From: Deltaproteobacteria bacterium
Lineage (GTDB): Bacteria > Desulfobacterota > Syntrophobacteria > Syntrophobacterales > Syntrophobacteraceae
NCBI GenBank assembly: GCA_021793275.1
Contig: JAJYTC010000026.1
Location: 1 to 36,654, forward strand
Reading direction: 5' to 3'
DNA length: 36,654 nucleotides
The notes beneath the pieces are model-generated. The model was given only the letters and a program-made list of their open reading frames with translations, ran no database searches and had not been told where the DNA came from. The translations under genes and the position numbers were made by a program. Within the stretch, counting starts at the first letter, position 1; each line of letters begins with the position of its first letter. Below, piece after piece: positions 1 to 8,412 of this stretch.

Positions 1-16
1 ACCTTTCTTTGCCCCG

Positions 17-1288
17 TTGCGGATAATCGCAGGATCTCCTGATTTTCGGGTTGAAGGCCCTTCCGTGCTCATATGGGTGTTTGTGTGCGCCGGGGCGTGG
101 GGAATGTTTACCGAACTGCGCAAGCGGAAGAAAAAAGGGGCCCTGCGGGTCGCGCTTGCTGGAATCGGAAGCGCTTTTATCGCCACATCGTCTTTGATGC
201 TTCTCCTGTTCCTGTTCGTAATCGCGCGCGTTCCGGGCTGGCGGCTGGTAGTAAAAGATCCGAACGTGATCGTGGCCGATCTTCACACCCACACGGTAAT
301 ATCGCATGACGGCCTGGTGTCGATGCTGACCAACCTCAAGTGGCACGCATCCTGTGGATACGACATGGTGGCCCTGACAGAACACAACAACCTGGTCGCC
401 CACCAGGTACACGGATTGAAGCCTTCGCAGCTTGACCGCCTGCCGGCGTTCGTCTCGGGCATCGAGGTCCATGCGGGACCCGGGGCCATGGCCCTGGGCG
501 TTTGCCGCAACACCGGTATCCAGCTCGGATCGACCTCGGACACGGCGTCGTTTGTGAAAAAGATTCACCAGGGTTGCGGAGGCGCCGTCTTTATCCTTCC
601 TCTGAAAAACCTCACAGCGGCTAACGTTACAAGACTTGTGGACGACGGCGTCGATGGTTTCGAAATCGCAAATTGCGGCCATCCGGGCCTGCCGCCGGAT
701 CTCAGGCGTGAGGTCCTTGCCGCCTCCCGCTCCCGGGGGCTCGTCCTGCTGGCCGATACGGACTGGCACGGATGGACCGGGCTTACGAGAACGTGGAACG
801 TCATAAAGGCGCCCGGGGCATCCGGTCTTTCGCGTTCCCGGAGGGCGGATGTGGTGCTCGATAAGCTGAGGGAGCACGACCGCGCCGACTTCATTCCGGT
901 AGTTGCCGGATATATGGGGCGGCCTTCGCTCGCCCGCATCATTTTTGCACCGATTGTCGAAACGATAAGATACTCAATGGAACTTTCTCCCGCACGGGTG
1001 ATTTCCTGGTGGACATGGGCCTGGGCGGTTTTTGTGCTGTGGATAGTGATCGAGAGGAAGGGGTTTGGCGCCGGCGACATCCTTCTGGCCGTGCTCGTCT
1101 GGATTACGAGCGTGTGCCTTATCGTGGCCGGGATTTTGCAATCAATGCAGGGAATGGGAACCACCGCCTTCGGGTTTCATGTCGGGCTGATCGCGATTGG
1201 CGTGGGTTTGCTCGCTCTTGTAATAGCCACTGTTCGCGGGGTGGGGTTTCTAAGAAGAACTGATGCCGATCATCGAAAACGCGGATAA
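17..1288 (+). CDS. Membrane-anchored PHP-domain metal-dependent hydrolase (5' end may lie outside window)
   Basis: The protein is a PHP-family metallohydrolase embedded between membrane segments. Two hydrophobic helices lie near residues 15-30 and 48-70. The PHP domain follows, with the metal-binding DLHTHT motif (His90, His92), TEHNN (Glu122-His123), a GIEVHAG motif and a late DTDWHG motif. Three further hydrophobic helices occupy the C-terminus. PHP domains are phosphoesterases, and membrane-bound forms of this type are mostly uncharacterised, so the substrate is unknown. The first possible start here is TTG at 17, but the frame stays open to the window edge, so the true start may be upstream. 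The stop is 6 nt before the next gene, a GT39-type glycosyltransferase, so the two are probably co-transcribed and may both act at the envelope. Confidence 0.8.
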   Translation: MRIIAGSPDFRVEGPSVLIWVFVCAGAWGMFTELRKRKKKGALRVALAGIGSAFIATSSLMLLLFLFVIARVPGWRLVVKDPNVIVADLHTHTVISHDGLVSMLTNLKWHASCGYDMVALTEHNNLVAHQVHGLKPSQLDRLPAFVSGIEVHAGPGAMALGVCRNTGIQLGSTSDTASFVKKIHQGCGGAVFILPLKNLTAANVTRLVDDGVDGFEIANCGHPGLPPDLRREVLAASRSRGLVLLADTDWHGWTGLTRTWNVIKAPGASGLSRSRRADVVLDKLREHDRADFIPVVAGYMGRPSLARIIFAPIVETIRYSMELSPARVISWWTWAWAVFVLWIVIERKGFGAGDILLAVLVWITSVCLIVAGILQSMQGMGTTAFGFHVGLIAIGVGLLALVIATVRGVGFLRRTDADHRKRG

Positions 1289-1294
1289 GGTCTT

Positions 1295-2836
1295 ATGTCG
1301 CTGAATTCTTACTTCTCTTCGAATTCGCCGGGGGAGATCGACTGGAACAACCGTTTTTTAATTCTTCTCTGCCTTGTGACCCTGTTTCGCCTCGTCTACC
1401 TGGTGGTGTCACCGCTCAATCTCGCCGCTGATGAAGCCTACTATTGGGACTGGTCTCGCCGGCTTGCCTGGGGCTATTACAGCAAACCCCCGATGGTTGC
1501 CTGGCTCATTGCCCTGTTTACCCGCATGTTCGGTTCGAGCACGACAATCGTGCGACTGCCGTCGGTCTTGCTCGCAACGATTTCCTCTGTGGCCGTATTC
1601 CTTCTTGCAAGAAGGATGTACGACCCGCGAACGGCTTTCTGGGCGGCCGTCGTCGGGATGGCTTCCCCCGGTGCGGCGGCCCTTGGCTACATCATGACAA
1701 TCGACCCGCCTCTAGTATGTTTCTGGTCACTCGGTCTCTATTTTCTTTGGGCCGGACTCGAAAAATTGGAAAAAAAGGAAGGCGGCTTCCCCTATTGGGT
1801 GGGCCTGACGGCGGTCATAGGCCTTGGGCTTTTGAGTAAGCAGGTGATGGCCGGCTTCATCGTCCTCATGTTTGTATTTGCTGCAATAAGCAAAGACGAC
1901 AGGCGCCTTCTCAAATCGCCCCGCCTCTACCTGGTTTCCCTTCTTGGCCTTGCCGCCCTGATTCCTACTCTTCTTTGGAACGCCCGCCACGGCTGGGTCT
2001 TGATGCACAACACCACGTGTCATTTCGTGGGAATCCGCTCCTTTTTTTTATATACCTTTTCCCAGTTCATCGGAGGGCAAATCGGGGTCGTTTCGCCGAT
2101 AACCTGGCTCCTGCTCGTTATCCTCGCGGGGATGCTGCTTGCGCGTTTCAAGTCCCTGGACAGGCGCTCGCTCTATCTGCTGACGTTCAGCATTGTTCCG
2201 CTGGCCGGCATCGCCGCCCTCAGTATGCGCCAGAAAATTCAGCCAAACTGGCCCGCTCCGGTCTATACGGCCGGAATGGTCCTTTTGGCGGCCTGGGGCT
2301 GTGAGAATATCTCGGCCGGCTCGAGATTCGATCGCTGGAGGCCCTATTTCAAAAAGGGTATAATCGTTGGGGCGGTAATGGCTCTTTTTACTTACGGACT
2401 GCCGTTCTGGGCCATGGCCGTGCCCGGCCGCCTGGCCGACAAGGTGGTTTTCAGGGTGGAGGGCTGGAAACATTTCGGAACGCAGGCTGGCCGCGCGTTG
2501 GGCGATGTGCCCCGCCCGCATGACACCTTCATGTTGACCTTCGACCGCAAGCTTGCTTCGGAACTCGCCTTCTATACCCCCGGGCGCCCGAAGGTTTGTG
2601 TTTGGCACGCTCCAGGTGCGCCGCCCAATAGCGAGTATGATCTGTGGGCCGGGCCGAAAACGGGCATGGACGCTCTCATTATCTGCCCGAAAAGCGACGT
2701 GCGTTTCGACATCCCCGCCGTTTCCGGCTATTTCCAGGAGATAAAGCCCCTTCAAGGCTTCTTGGGGGGAAAGGATCACCGGGAATATGTGCTCTTCCTG
2801 GGAAACCGCTTCAAAAAATGGCCGGGGACGCACTGA
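1295..2836 (+). CDS. GT39/ArnT-like polyprenyl-phosphate sugar glycosyltransferase
   Basis: A 513-residue polytopic membrane protein of the PMT/ArnT (GT39/GT83) superfamily. The diagnostic N-terminal periplasmic loop is present: an acidic NLAADEAYYWDW segment around residue 44, followed by SKPPMVAW, then about ten hydrophobic helices and a soluble C-terminal domain of roughly 120 residues. Family members move a sugar from a polyprenyl-phosphate donor onto lipid A, lipid-linked glycans or proteins at the periplasmic face. It starts 6 nt after the PHP-domain gene, which suggests an operon. A second, only distantly similar member lies at 13923-15623. The acceptor and sugar cannot be told from sequence. 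Confidence 0.85.
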   Translation: MSLNSYFSSNSPGEIDWNNRFLILLCLVTLFRLVYLVVSPLNLAADEAYYWDWSRRLAWGYYSKPPMVAWLIALFTRMFGSSTTIVRLPSVLLATISSVAVFLLARRMYDPRTAFWAAVVGMASPGAAALGYIMTIDPPLVCFWSLGLYFLWAGLEKLEKKEGGFPYWVGLTAVIGLGLLSKQVMAGFIVLMFVFAAISKDDRRLLKSPRLYLVSLLGLAALIPTLLWNARHGWVLMHNTTCHFVGIRSFFLYTFSQFIGGQIGVVSPITWLLLVILAGMLLARFKSLDRRSLYLLTFSIVPLAGIAALSMRQKIQPNWPAPVYTAGMVLLAAWGCENISAGSRFDRWRPYFKKGIIVGAVMALFTYGLPFWAMAVPGRLADKVVFRVEGWKHFGTQAGRALGDVPRPHDTFMLTFDRKLASELAFYTPGRPKVCVWHAPGAPPNSEYDLWAGPKTGMDALIICPKSDVRFDIPAVSGYFQEIKPLQGFLGGKDHREYVLFLGNRFKKWPGTH

Positions 2837-3191
2837 CCGAAGCACTCCATTTCGAGGCCTGGTTCTGAACCCAAAATCCACCGCAGTTCGTCACGTCCCT
2901 TGCGGAACACCCGGAAACCTCGAAAAGTATGATGCCCTCCGCGGCTCTGCGTCTCTGCGTGAGGCAACTTTTCGAAGGAGATTGTTTAACTGCCCTCTCA
3001 GCCCTCTCGGCGGCCTGCGATTTGAGTTTGCGAGTACGCGCCGGGTCCCGCGTTTCCCTCGATCAACCCTGGTTCCCTCGCCTTGTCTGTTATTTCCGCC
3101 TCGCTTTTCTCCGCGAACACCGCGCCTGTGCGGTGGATTTGAGCACACATCCGAAGGTGCGGCAGATCCGTTTTACAGCGGGATCGCGAAA

Positions 3192-3236
3192 GGACAAAAC
3201 AGTCCCGTCGAGGCCTGGAAGTGACTTGTTTTGTCC
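3192..3236. promoter_or_regulatory. Perfect 10-bp inverted repeat overlapping the toxin-antitoxin promoter
   Basis: Left arm ggacaaaaca at 3192-3201 and right arm tgttttgtcc at 3227-3236 are perfect reverse complements separated by 25 bases. The right arm overlaps the proposed -35 box (3226-3231) of the toxin-antitoxin promoter. Ribbon-helix-helix antitoxins normally repress their own promoters by binding repeats of this kind, so this is probably the autoregulatory operator. That role is inferred. Confidence 0.55.
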
Positions 3237-3254
3237 GGCGGCCGGTGCGATAAT
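3226..3254 (+). promoter_or_regulatory. Putative sigma70 promoter of the toxin-antitoxin operon
   Basis: TTGTTT at 3226-3231 and GATAAT at 3249-3254 are separated by 17 bases. The start codon of the antitoxin lies 42 bases after the -10 box, leaving room for a short leader and the GGAGG ribosome site at 3285-3289. Confidence 0.55.
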
Positions 3255-3295
3255 TGGTTAAATTCTCAGCAAGCGCTTCACCATGGAGGCCTGCA

Positions 3296-3535
3296 ATGAG
3301 TGAGTCGGTAGAGGTAACAGCCAGGATCTCCGCCCAAGACAAGGAGTTGTTGGACAAGCTTGCAACCTCTACAGGGCGTAGCAAAGACTATTTGATATCG
3401 AGAGCCATCCGGGAATATCTGCAAAATCAGACTTGGCAAATAGAAGAAACCAAAAGAGCGATAGAAGAAGCTGACGCTGGAGAGTTTGCCGGCGAAGAGG
3501 AGGTGGAGGCGTTTTTTGCCAAGTGGCGAGCTTAA
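3296..3535 (+). CDS. Ribbon-helix-helix (CopG/ParD-type) antitoxin
   Basis: A 79-residue protein with a typical RHH N-terminus: a short beta strand (VEVTARIS) followed by two helices (DKELLDKLATSTG and KDYLISRAIREYLQNQ). An acidic C-terminal tail is expected to wrap the toxin. The RHH dimer binds operator DNA and represses the operon, and the tail neutralises the ParE-like toxin encoded next. I chose the ATG at 3296 because GGAGG lies 6 bases upstream. The frame also opens at a GTG at 3254, but that would overlap the -10 box. The gene overlaps the toxin by 20 bases, which is usual for type II modules. Confidence 0.85.
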   Translation: MSESVEVTARISAQDKELLDKLATSTGRSKDYLISRAIREYLQNQTWQIEETKRAIEEADAGEFAGEEEVEAFFAKWRA

Positions 3536-3815
3536 AGTCAGGTGGCTTAAGGCGGCCATAAAAAGTCTTGAGATCGAGGCGGATTATATCGCCCGGGATG
3601 ACCCGAGGGCGGCGGCTGAGGTGGTGAGGAAAGTTTACGAGGCTACAAAAAGGCTTGAGCAATATCCCGCCTCGGGGCGTGCCGGCCGGGTCCCGGAGAC
3701 AAGGGAGCTGATAATTCCCGGGACCCCTTATCTTGTGCCTTACCGAATCAAGGGTAAGCGCATTGAAATACTGCGAGTGTTTCATGGCGCCAGGCGGTGG
3801 CCAACGGATTTTTGA
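3516..3815 (+). CDS. RelE/ParE-family toxin
   Basis: A 99-residue toxin of the RelE/ParE superfamily. It begins with a helical segment containing LEIEADYIARDDP, has the usual ...LEQYPASGRAGRVPETRELI... core, and ends in ILRVFHGARRWP, the family's C-terminal signature. ParE members poison DNA gyrase whereas RelE members cleave mRNA; the IADYIA-like N-terminus and RHH partner favour the ParE side. The likely start is TTG at 3516, with a GGAGG site at 3505-3509 six bases upstream. A further TTG at 3486 would add ten basic residues unlike the family. The 3' end converges on the CBS-protein gene with only 12 bases between them. Confidence 0.85.
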   Translation: MPSGELKVRWLKAAIKSLEIEADYIARDDPRAAAEVVRKVYEATKRLEQYPASGRAGRVPETRELIIPGTPYLVPYRIKGKRIEILRVFHGARRWPTDF

Positions 3816-3827
3816 GCCGGCTGTTTC

Positions 3828-4325
3828 TTAAGACCCTTCCGGCAAAGCGCCGCCGCGGGTACACTGCGCTTTATCCGAGGGCACAAGGGTCCGCAGGACG
3901 TCTTCCTTGCCGATGATTCCTACGAGTTTTTCGCCTTCCACAACCGGAATAGTATGGAAGCCGCGGTTTACCATTATCTCGGCCACCTCGTCTATCCCGG
4001 CTTCGGGTCCAACCGTCACCGGGTTGGGCGTCATCGCTTCGCTGGCCTTTATTGCCGCGATTTTATGAACTTCCTTGTCCATTTTGCCAAGCGAACGAAT
4101 CGGGATGAACGAATCGAGTATTGTGAAAACAGAAGGAAGCGGGAGTTTTTTCTGTTCGGCGATCAGGTCGCTTTGGCAAATTATGCCGACCAGGCGACCG
4201 GCGCCGTCAATGACCGGAACGCCGTTAAAATGCCTTTCGAGCAGCAGTTTGGCTATTTCATTCACTTCCATATCCGGGGTAACGGTGACGACGTCCCTGG
4301 TCATTACATCTTTGGCCTTTATCAT
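3828..4325 (-). CDS. Tandem CBS-domain protein
   Basis: A 165-residue protein consisting of little more than two CBS domains. Domain 1 starts IKAKDVMTRDVVTVTPD and contains ...HFNGVPVIDGAGRLVGI; domain 2 starts IKASEAMTPNPVTVGPE and contains ...HTIPVVEGEKLVGIIGKEDVL. Such stand-alone CBS pairs bind adenosyl ligands (AMP, ATP, SAM) and act as energy or SAM sensors, but the partner here is unknown. I place the start at the ATG at 4325 (GGAG seven bases upstream) because the 25 residues available upstream do not resemble the family. The gene lies immediately downstream of, and on the same strand as, the double deaminase (72 bases), so co-transcription is possible. Confidence 0.8.
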   Translation of the reverse strand: MIKAKDVMTRDVVTVTPDMEVNEIAKLLLERHFNGVPVIDGAGRLVGIICQSDLIAEQKKLPLPSVFTILDSFIPIRSLGKMDKEVHKIAAIKASEAMTPNPVTVGPEAGIDEVAEIMVNRGFHTIPVVEGEKLVGIIGKEDVLRTLVPSDKAQCTRGGALPEGS

Positions 4326-4396
4326 TTGAAATCTCCGTGCGGTTGCCGAAATAGTGCGTGTAAATACATTAATGTTTGCCAGCGGCATCGTAAACG

Positions 4397-7174
4397 TCAA
4401 AGGCGGGATTTAAAACCTGAAATTTTGTTTCCCATCCGCTTTGCCTCGGAAAGGATTTCGGCTTCATTGACCGTGAGGAGCCGTCGATCCTTTACGACCA
4501 TCCTGCCGTCCACCCAGACGAATCTCACATCGCTTCCCCGAGCCGCGTAGACGATATGGCTGACGGGGTCGTAGAGGGGAGTGAGATGAGGTTGATCGAG
4601 GTCGAGCGCAACGAGGTCGGCCTTCTTGCCCGGTTCGATGCTGCCGATCTCATCCTGGAGCCCGAGCGCGCAAGCCCCGCCCGTTGTGGCCATCCGGAGC
4701 GCCGTTTCAGCAGGGCAGGCGAGGGCGTCTTTTCTGAAAACCTTGTGTAACCTCGCTGCAGAGCCGGCCTCGGAAAAAAGGTCGAGGTCGTTATTGCTTG
4801 CGCATCCATCGGTTCCAAGCCCGATCTTTACTCCGAAAGAGGCCAAATCCGGGATCGGAGCAGTTCCCGCGCCGAGCTTCATTGCGGATTCCGGACAGTG
4901 GGAGATCGAGGCGCCGCTGTTTGCAAGGAGCCGGATTTCATCGGCGGAGAGCCAGATCGCGTGAGCGCAAAGCGTGAGTTCGTCGAGCACTCCGAGGGCA
5001 TCGAGGTGCATCGCCGGCCTCAGGCCGTATTCCTTCATTATTGCGGCGACCTCTTCCCTCGTTTCGGAAAGATGGGTCTGAAAGAGGATTTTATTGCTGC
5101 GGCAAAGCTCCTTCGTTTTCTTGAGCGTCTGCGGGGAGCATGTGTAAGGGGCGTGGCAGAAAAGGGAAGGGCGGATGCGGCCGTTTCCGGATGGGAACTC
5201 GCGCAGGAAGGCTTCGGCGCGCGCCATGGAAGCCGCCGGATCGGGGGCATCGGGGGTTGGAAAATCGAGAATTCCCTGGCCCAAAACCCCTCGAATGCCG
5301 GTTTTAACGCAGGCCCTTGCCGCCGAATCCTCGAAAAAGTAGCCGTCGCAAAAGCACGTCGTGCCGCTCTTTAGCATCTCCACCATCGAAAGCAGGGTGC
5401 CCAGGTAGACGCTCTCAGGGCTAACGAAAGCATTTTCCAGCGGAAAGATATTTTCCTCGAGCCACTCTTTAAGGGGCAGGTCGTCTGCCAGGCCGCGAAA
5501 AAGACTCATAGCACCGTGCGTATGGGTGTTTATCAAGCCGGGCATGAGAAGGCATCCCGAAAGGTCGATTTCTTCTCGCCCGCGGAATAGATTGCGAAGT
5601 TCATCTGTGGGGCCGACGGCGGCTATTCGGTCGCCTTTGATCGCAACGGCCCATCGGCGACAGCGTCTCATAGCCGGATCGCAGGCGACCAGCCAGTCGG
5701 CGTTTAAAAGGAGCCGGTCGACTTCTCTCACCCCGGGCGCCATCGAACAGGCGGCGGGGAGCGGGGCGCTGGAAGCAGCCTCCCGTGGTCGACCACTGCT
5801 TCTCGTTTCACGCTTCTCGCTTCCTGCTCCGATCTTTTCGGCGAATTCCCGGACATGGCCGAAGATTTCCTCGAGGTCCAGTGTAAGCAGGGCGCGGTCC
5901 TTCATAACGAACCGTCCGTCGATGATAGTGTGGAGGACGTCCGCGGCGTCCGCCGCATAAACCAGGTGGCTTACCGGGTTATAGACGGGCGTAAGGTTGG
6001 GTTTTCTGAAATCTACGACGATCAGGTCGGCCTGCATGCCCCGGGCGATTTGCCCGGTCTTTTCCTCCCGGCCAAGGGCCGCCGCGCCCGACACGGTGGC
6101 CATCCGGAGCGCCGTTTCGGCGGAAAGGACCGTCGGGTCGAGCGCCTCGGCCTTGTGGAGCTTGGCGCACGTATCCATTTCTCCGAACATATCCAGGTTA
6201 TTGTTGCTCGCGCAGCCGTCGGTGCCGAGCGCCACGGTCACGCCGGCTTCAATCAGGCGCGGGACCGGGGCGATTCCGGAGGCGAGCTTCATATTGCTTT
6301 CCGGATTATGGACTACCTTTACCCGGTTTTGAGCGAGCAGACGTATATCGTTATCGTCCAGGGCCACACAATGGTCGGCTATAAGGCGCGGATCGAGCAT
6401 GCCGATCGCATCGAGGTGCGCCACAGGCCGCCTTCCGTATGACGACATGACCTGTTTTACTTCGGCCTCGTTCTCGGACAGGTGGACAACGAGCGGCACA
6501 TCGTGATCTGCCGCCATCCGGCTGCACTTTTTCAATAGATCCGGCGAGCAGGTGTAGAGCGAGTGAGGTTCGACGGCTATGCTGACAAGAGGGTCTCCGC
6601 GCCATTTCTCGATGAGCAGTTCGGTATGTTTTAGACCGTTTTCGACCGGCCCGTAGCAGGGAGACGGGAAATCGTAGAGGACCTCGCCCACCAGGGCCCG
6701 AACGCCGGCTTTTTTCGCGGCCTCGGCCACCTTATGCTCGAACAGGTACATATCGCAAAAAGCGGTCGTCCCGGAGCGGATCATCTCCGCGCAGGCAAGC
6801 ATTGTGCCCCAGTAAACCCATTCCTCGGTAAGCTGCTTTTCAGCCGGGAAAATGTGGCTCTGCAACCAGTCCATGAGGGGAAGATCGTCTGCAAGGCCGC
6901 GGAAAAGGGTCATGGCCGCGTGCGTATGGGAGTTTATCAGCCCCGGAAGGGCCACGCACCCGGAAATGTCGAGGGTCTCGCTTGATTCGAAAGCCGATTG
7001 AATCAGCTCCGAGGGGCCGACGGACACGATCTTTCCCGAGCGAACGGCTATCCCGCCCGGATCGTATATTGTCGAAGCCGGGTCCATGGTCAAAACGAGC
7101 CCGTTTAAAAGAAGAATATCGACCTTTTCTTTTTTCCCGCTGATTGCCTCTTTCGGTTGCGTTATCCGGTGCAA
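4397..7174 (-). CDS. Fused tandem MTA/SAH deaminase-type amidohydrolase (two complete domains)
   Basis: A 925-residue protein made of two full MtaD-type (5'-methylthioadenosine/S-adenosylhomocysteine deaminase, amidohydrolase superfamily) units; the normal length is about 430-450. Unit 1 (about residues 18-450) has HTHAAM (His83, His85), HLSENEAEV (His231), DHCVAL (His268) and LGTDGCASNN (Asp319). Unit 2 (about 483-925) repeats these as HTHGAM (551, 553), HLSETREEV (701), AHAIWL (738) and LGTDGCASNN (789). All metal ligands are therefore present twice. The family deaminates the adenine of SAH, MTA or 5'-deoxyadenosine to the inosine form. A Ser/Ala/Arg-rich linker near 451-482 joins the units. 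The start is probably TTG at 7174, which directly follows an in-frame stop; it has no strong ribosome site, so it is uncertain. Which nucleoside each half uses is unknown. Confidence 0.85.
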   Translation of the reverse strand: MHRITQPKEAISGKKEKVDILLLNGLVLTMDPASTIYDPGGIAVRSGKIVSVGPSELIQSAFESSETLDISGCVALPGLINSHTHAAMTLFRGLADDLPLMDWLQSHIFPAEKQLTEEWVYWGTMLACAEMIRSGTTAFCDMYLFEHKVAEAAKKAGVRALVGEVLYDFPSPCYGPVENGLKHTELLIEKWRGDPLVSIAVEPHSLYTCSPDLLKKCSRMAADHDVPLVVHLSENEAEVKQVMSSYGRRPVAHLDAIGMLDPRLIADHCVALDDNDIRLLAQNRVKVVHNPESNMKLASGIAPVPRLIEAGVTVALGTDGCASNNNLDMFGEMDTCAKLHKAEALDPTVLSAETALRMATVSGAAALGREEKTGQIARGMQADLIVVDFRKPNLTPVYNPVSHLVYAADAADVLHTIIDGRFVMKDRALLTLDLEEIFGHVREFAEKIGAGSEKRETRSSGRPREAASSAPLPAACSMAPGVREVDRLLLNADWLVACDPAMRRCRRWAVAIKGDRIAAVGPTDELRNLFRGREEIDLSGCLLMPGLINTHTHGAMSLFRGLADDLPLKEWLEENIFPLENAFVSPESVYLGTLLSMVEMLKSGTTCFCDGYFFEDSAARACVKTGIRGVLGQGILDFPTPDAPDPAASMARAEAFLREFPSGNGRIRPSLFCHAPYTCSPQTLKKTKELCRSNKILFQTHLSETREEVAAIMKEYGLRPAMHLDALGVLDELTLCAHAIWLSADEIRLLANSGASISHCPESAMKLGAGTAPIPDLASFGVKIGLGTDGCASNNDLDLFSEAGSAARLHKVFRKDALACPAETALRMATTGGACALGLQDEIGSIEPGKKADLVALDLDQPHLTPLYDPVSHIVYAARGSDVRFVWVDGRMVVKDRRLLTVNEAEILSEAKRMGNKISGFKSRL

Positions 7175-7288
7175 ATTACTTCATCCAATCAATTTAGAGT
7201 TTGAAATTTCAGATTTTAAGCCTAAAATTCTGCCTGTGTATTGGTCTATTTCAGTTTTCCTGTATATAGGACTTGAATCTCAAAGCCC

Positions 7289-7948
7289 ATGAAAATAACC
7301 GACGGTCTCCACGCTTTCCTCTGGACTTCGATGTCCGCCAACAACTGCAATACCTATCTCATAGACGGTCCGGCGAAAATTCTGATCGACCCGGGGCACT
7401 TGAATTTTTTCCATCACGTCGAAGACCGGTTAAACGCGCTCGGAATAGAGATTTGCGATATAGACCTGGTCCTCGCGACCCACGCGCACCCCGATCATTT
7501 CGAAGCGGCGAAGCTTTTCAAAAATCAGCCCGCTCTTTTCGCCATGGGTCTTGAAGACTGGCGTCTGGTCCAACGAATGCGCGAACAGGCGGGTCCCCCT
7601 TCCGGCCTCGAGGATTTCACTCCCGATTTTTTCCTGGGACCGGGAAGCCTCAACGTAAAGGGAATCGAGCTTACAATCGTGCCCTCCCCGGGGCATTCCC
7701 CCGGGTCGGTAGCGTTGTACTGGCCCGAGCGCAAGGCCCTCTTTCCAGGCGATGTGATCTTCCGGGACGGCCTCGGTCGTACCGATCTTCCCGGAGGAAA
7801 CGGCGCCGTGCTAAAAGAGAGCATCCGCCACCTCGCATCGCTCGACTCGGAACTTCTCCTGCCGGGGCATGGAGCAATTATCCGGGGAAGCGCAGAGGTC
7901 CGCTCTAACTTTAAACGGGTCGAAGCATACTGGTTCAACTACATTTAA
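7289..7948 (+). CDS. Metallo-beta-lactamase-fold hydrolase (glyoxalase II-like)
   Basis: A 219-residue MBL-fold protein. The zinc-binding motif THAHPDH occupies residues 64-70, followed by a PSPGHSPGS histidine loop, a FPGDVIFRDGLGRTDLPGG metal-bridging aspartate segment and a C-terminal LLPGHG histidine. Together these give the complete two-metal site. The layout resembles small hydroxyacylglutathione-hydrolase-like proteins, but the substrate cannot be assigned. It is divergent from the double deaminase, sharing a 114-base AT-rich intergenic region. Confidence 0.8.
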   Translation: MKITDGLHAFLWTSMSANNCNTYLIDGPAKILIDPGHLNFFHHVEDRLNALGIEICDIDLVLATHAHPDHFEAAKLFKNQPALFAMGLEDWRLVQRMREQAGPPSGLEDFTPDFFLGPGSLNVKGIELTIVPSPGHSPGSVALYWPERKALFPGDVIFRDGLGRTDLPGGNGAVLKESIRHLASLDSELLLPGHGAIIRGSAEVRSNFKRVEAYWFNYI

Positions 7949-7969
7949 AGAAAACCCGCTTGCCGCGGA

Positions 7970-8308
7970 TCAGTGAGCCTCGGTTCTCCCTGTCCCGCCG
8001 CGCTCTTTTTCCAGCTCGCTCAATCGCTGTTCGAGGGTTTCAACTCTTGCGAGAAGCTCCGTAAACTCCTTTTTTCGAACCACTTCCAGGCTTTCGGAAA
8101 CCCTTTTAAAAGATGAGTGGAGCTTGGAGCCTGCTTCTTCCCATTCCCGCTCGCCGCTCCTGATCAGCTCTTCGGTCAGGGTTTCCGCCTCATCGGTCGA
8201 CATCTTTCCCTCTTCGACCAGCTTCCGGGTGGCTTCCCGGATCTTGTCGCGAGTCACCACGACAGCGCCTAGTCCGGCAAACATGCTTTTTTTCAGCAGC
8301 TCAAGCAT
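7970..8308 (-). CDS. Phasin-like / PhaF-type coiled-coil protein
   Basis: A 112-residue, highly charged helical protein. The N-terminus (LELLKKSMFAGLGAVVVTRDKI) and the segment TRKLVEEGKMSTDEAETL match the small phasin-superfamily proteins often annotated as polyhydroxyalkanoate synthesis regulators. The C-terminal half (about residues 70-105) is a predicted coiled coil with heptad leucines. Phasins coat polyester granules, but many homologues occur without PHA genes and their role is unclear. A GGAG ribosome site lies five bases before the ATG. It converges on the MBL-fold gene with 21 bases between them. Confidence 0.7.
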   Translation of the reverse strand: MLELLKKSMFAGLGAVVVTRDKIREATRKLVEEGKMSTDEAETLTEELIRSGEREWEEAGSKLHSSFKRVSESLEVVRKKEFTELLARVETLEQRLSELEKERGGTGRTEAH

Positions 8309-8412
8309 TTTGGCTCCTTTCTACAATGGCTTCGAAATGGCTGTCCCCGCTCAGTATGCAACCACCCCCTCTATCCCCTTTTATTGTAACGTATCTCGCA
8401 GAGGTAGGCCTG

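Larger units (their letters stand above)
2837..3295. other. Intergenic region with regulatory DNA, no convincing gene
   Basis: About 460 bases between the GT39 gene and the toxin-antitoxin pair. Reading frames here have skewed, Arg/Ser-rich composition and no recognisable motif. The left part carries the sequence ctctgcgtctctgcgtgag near 2945-2965, which resembles dispersed extragenic repeats seen in many deltaproteobacterial genomes. The right part carries the operator-like inverted repeat and promoter listed separately. Confidence 0.5.
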
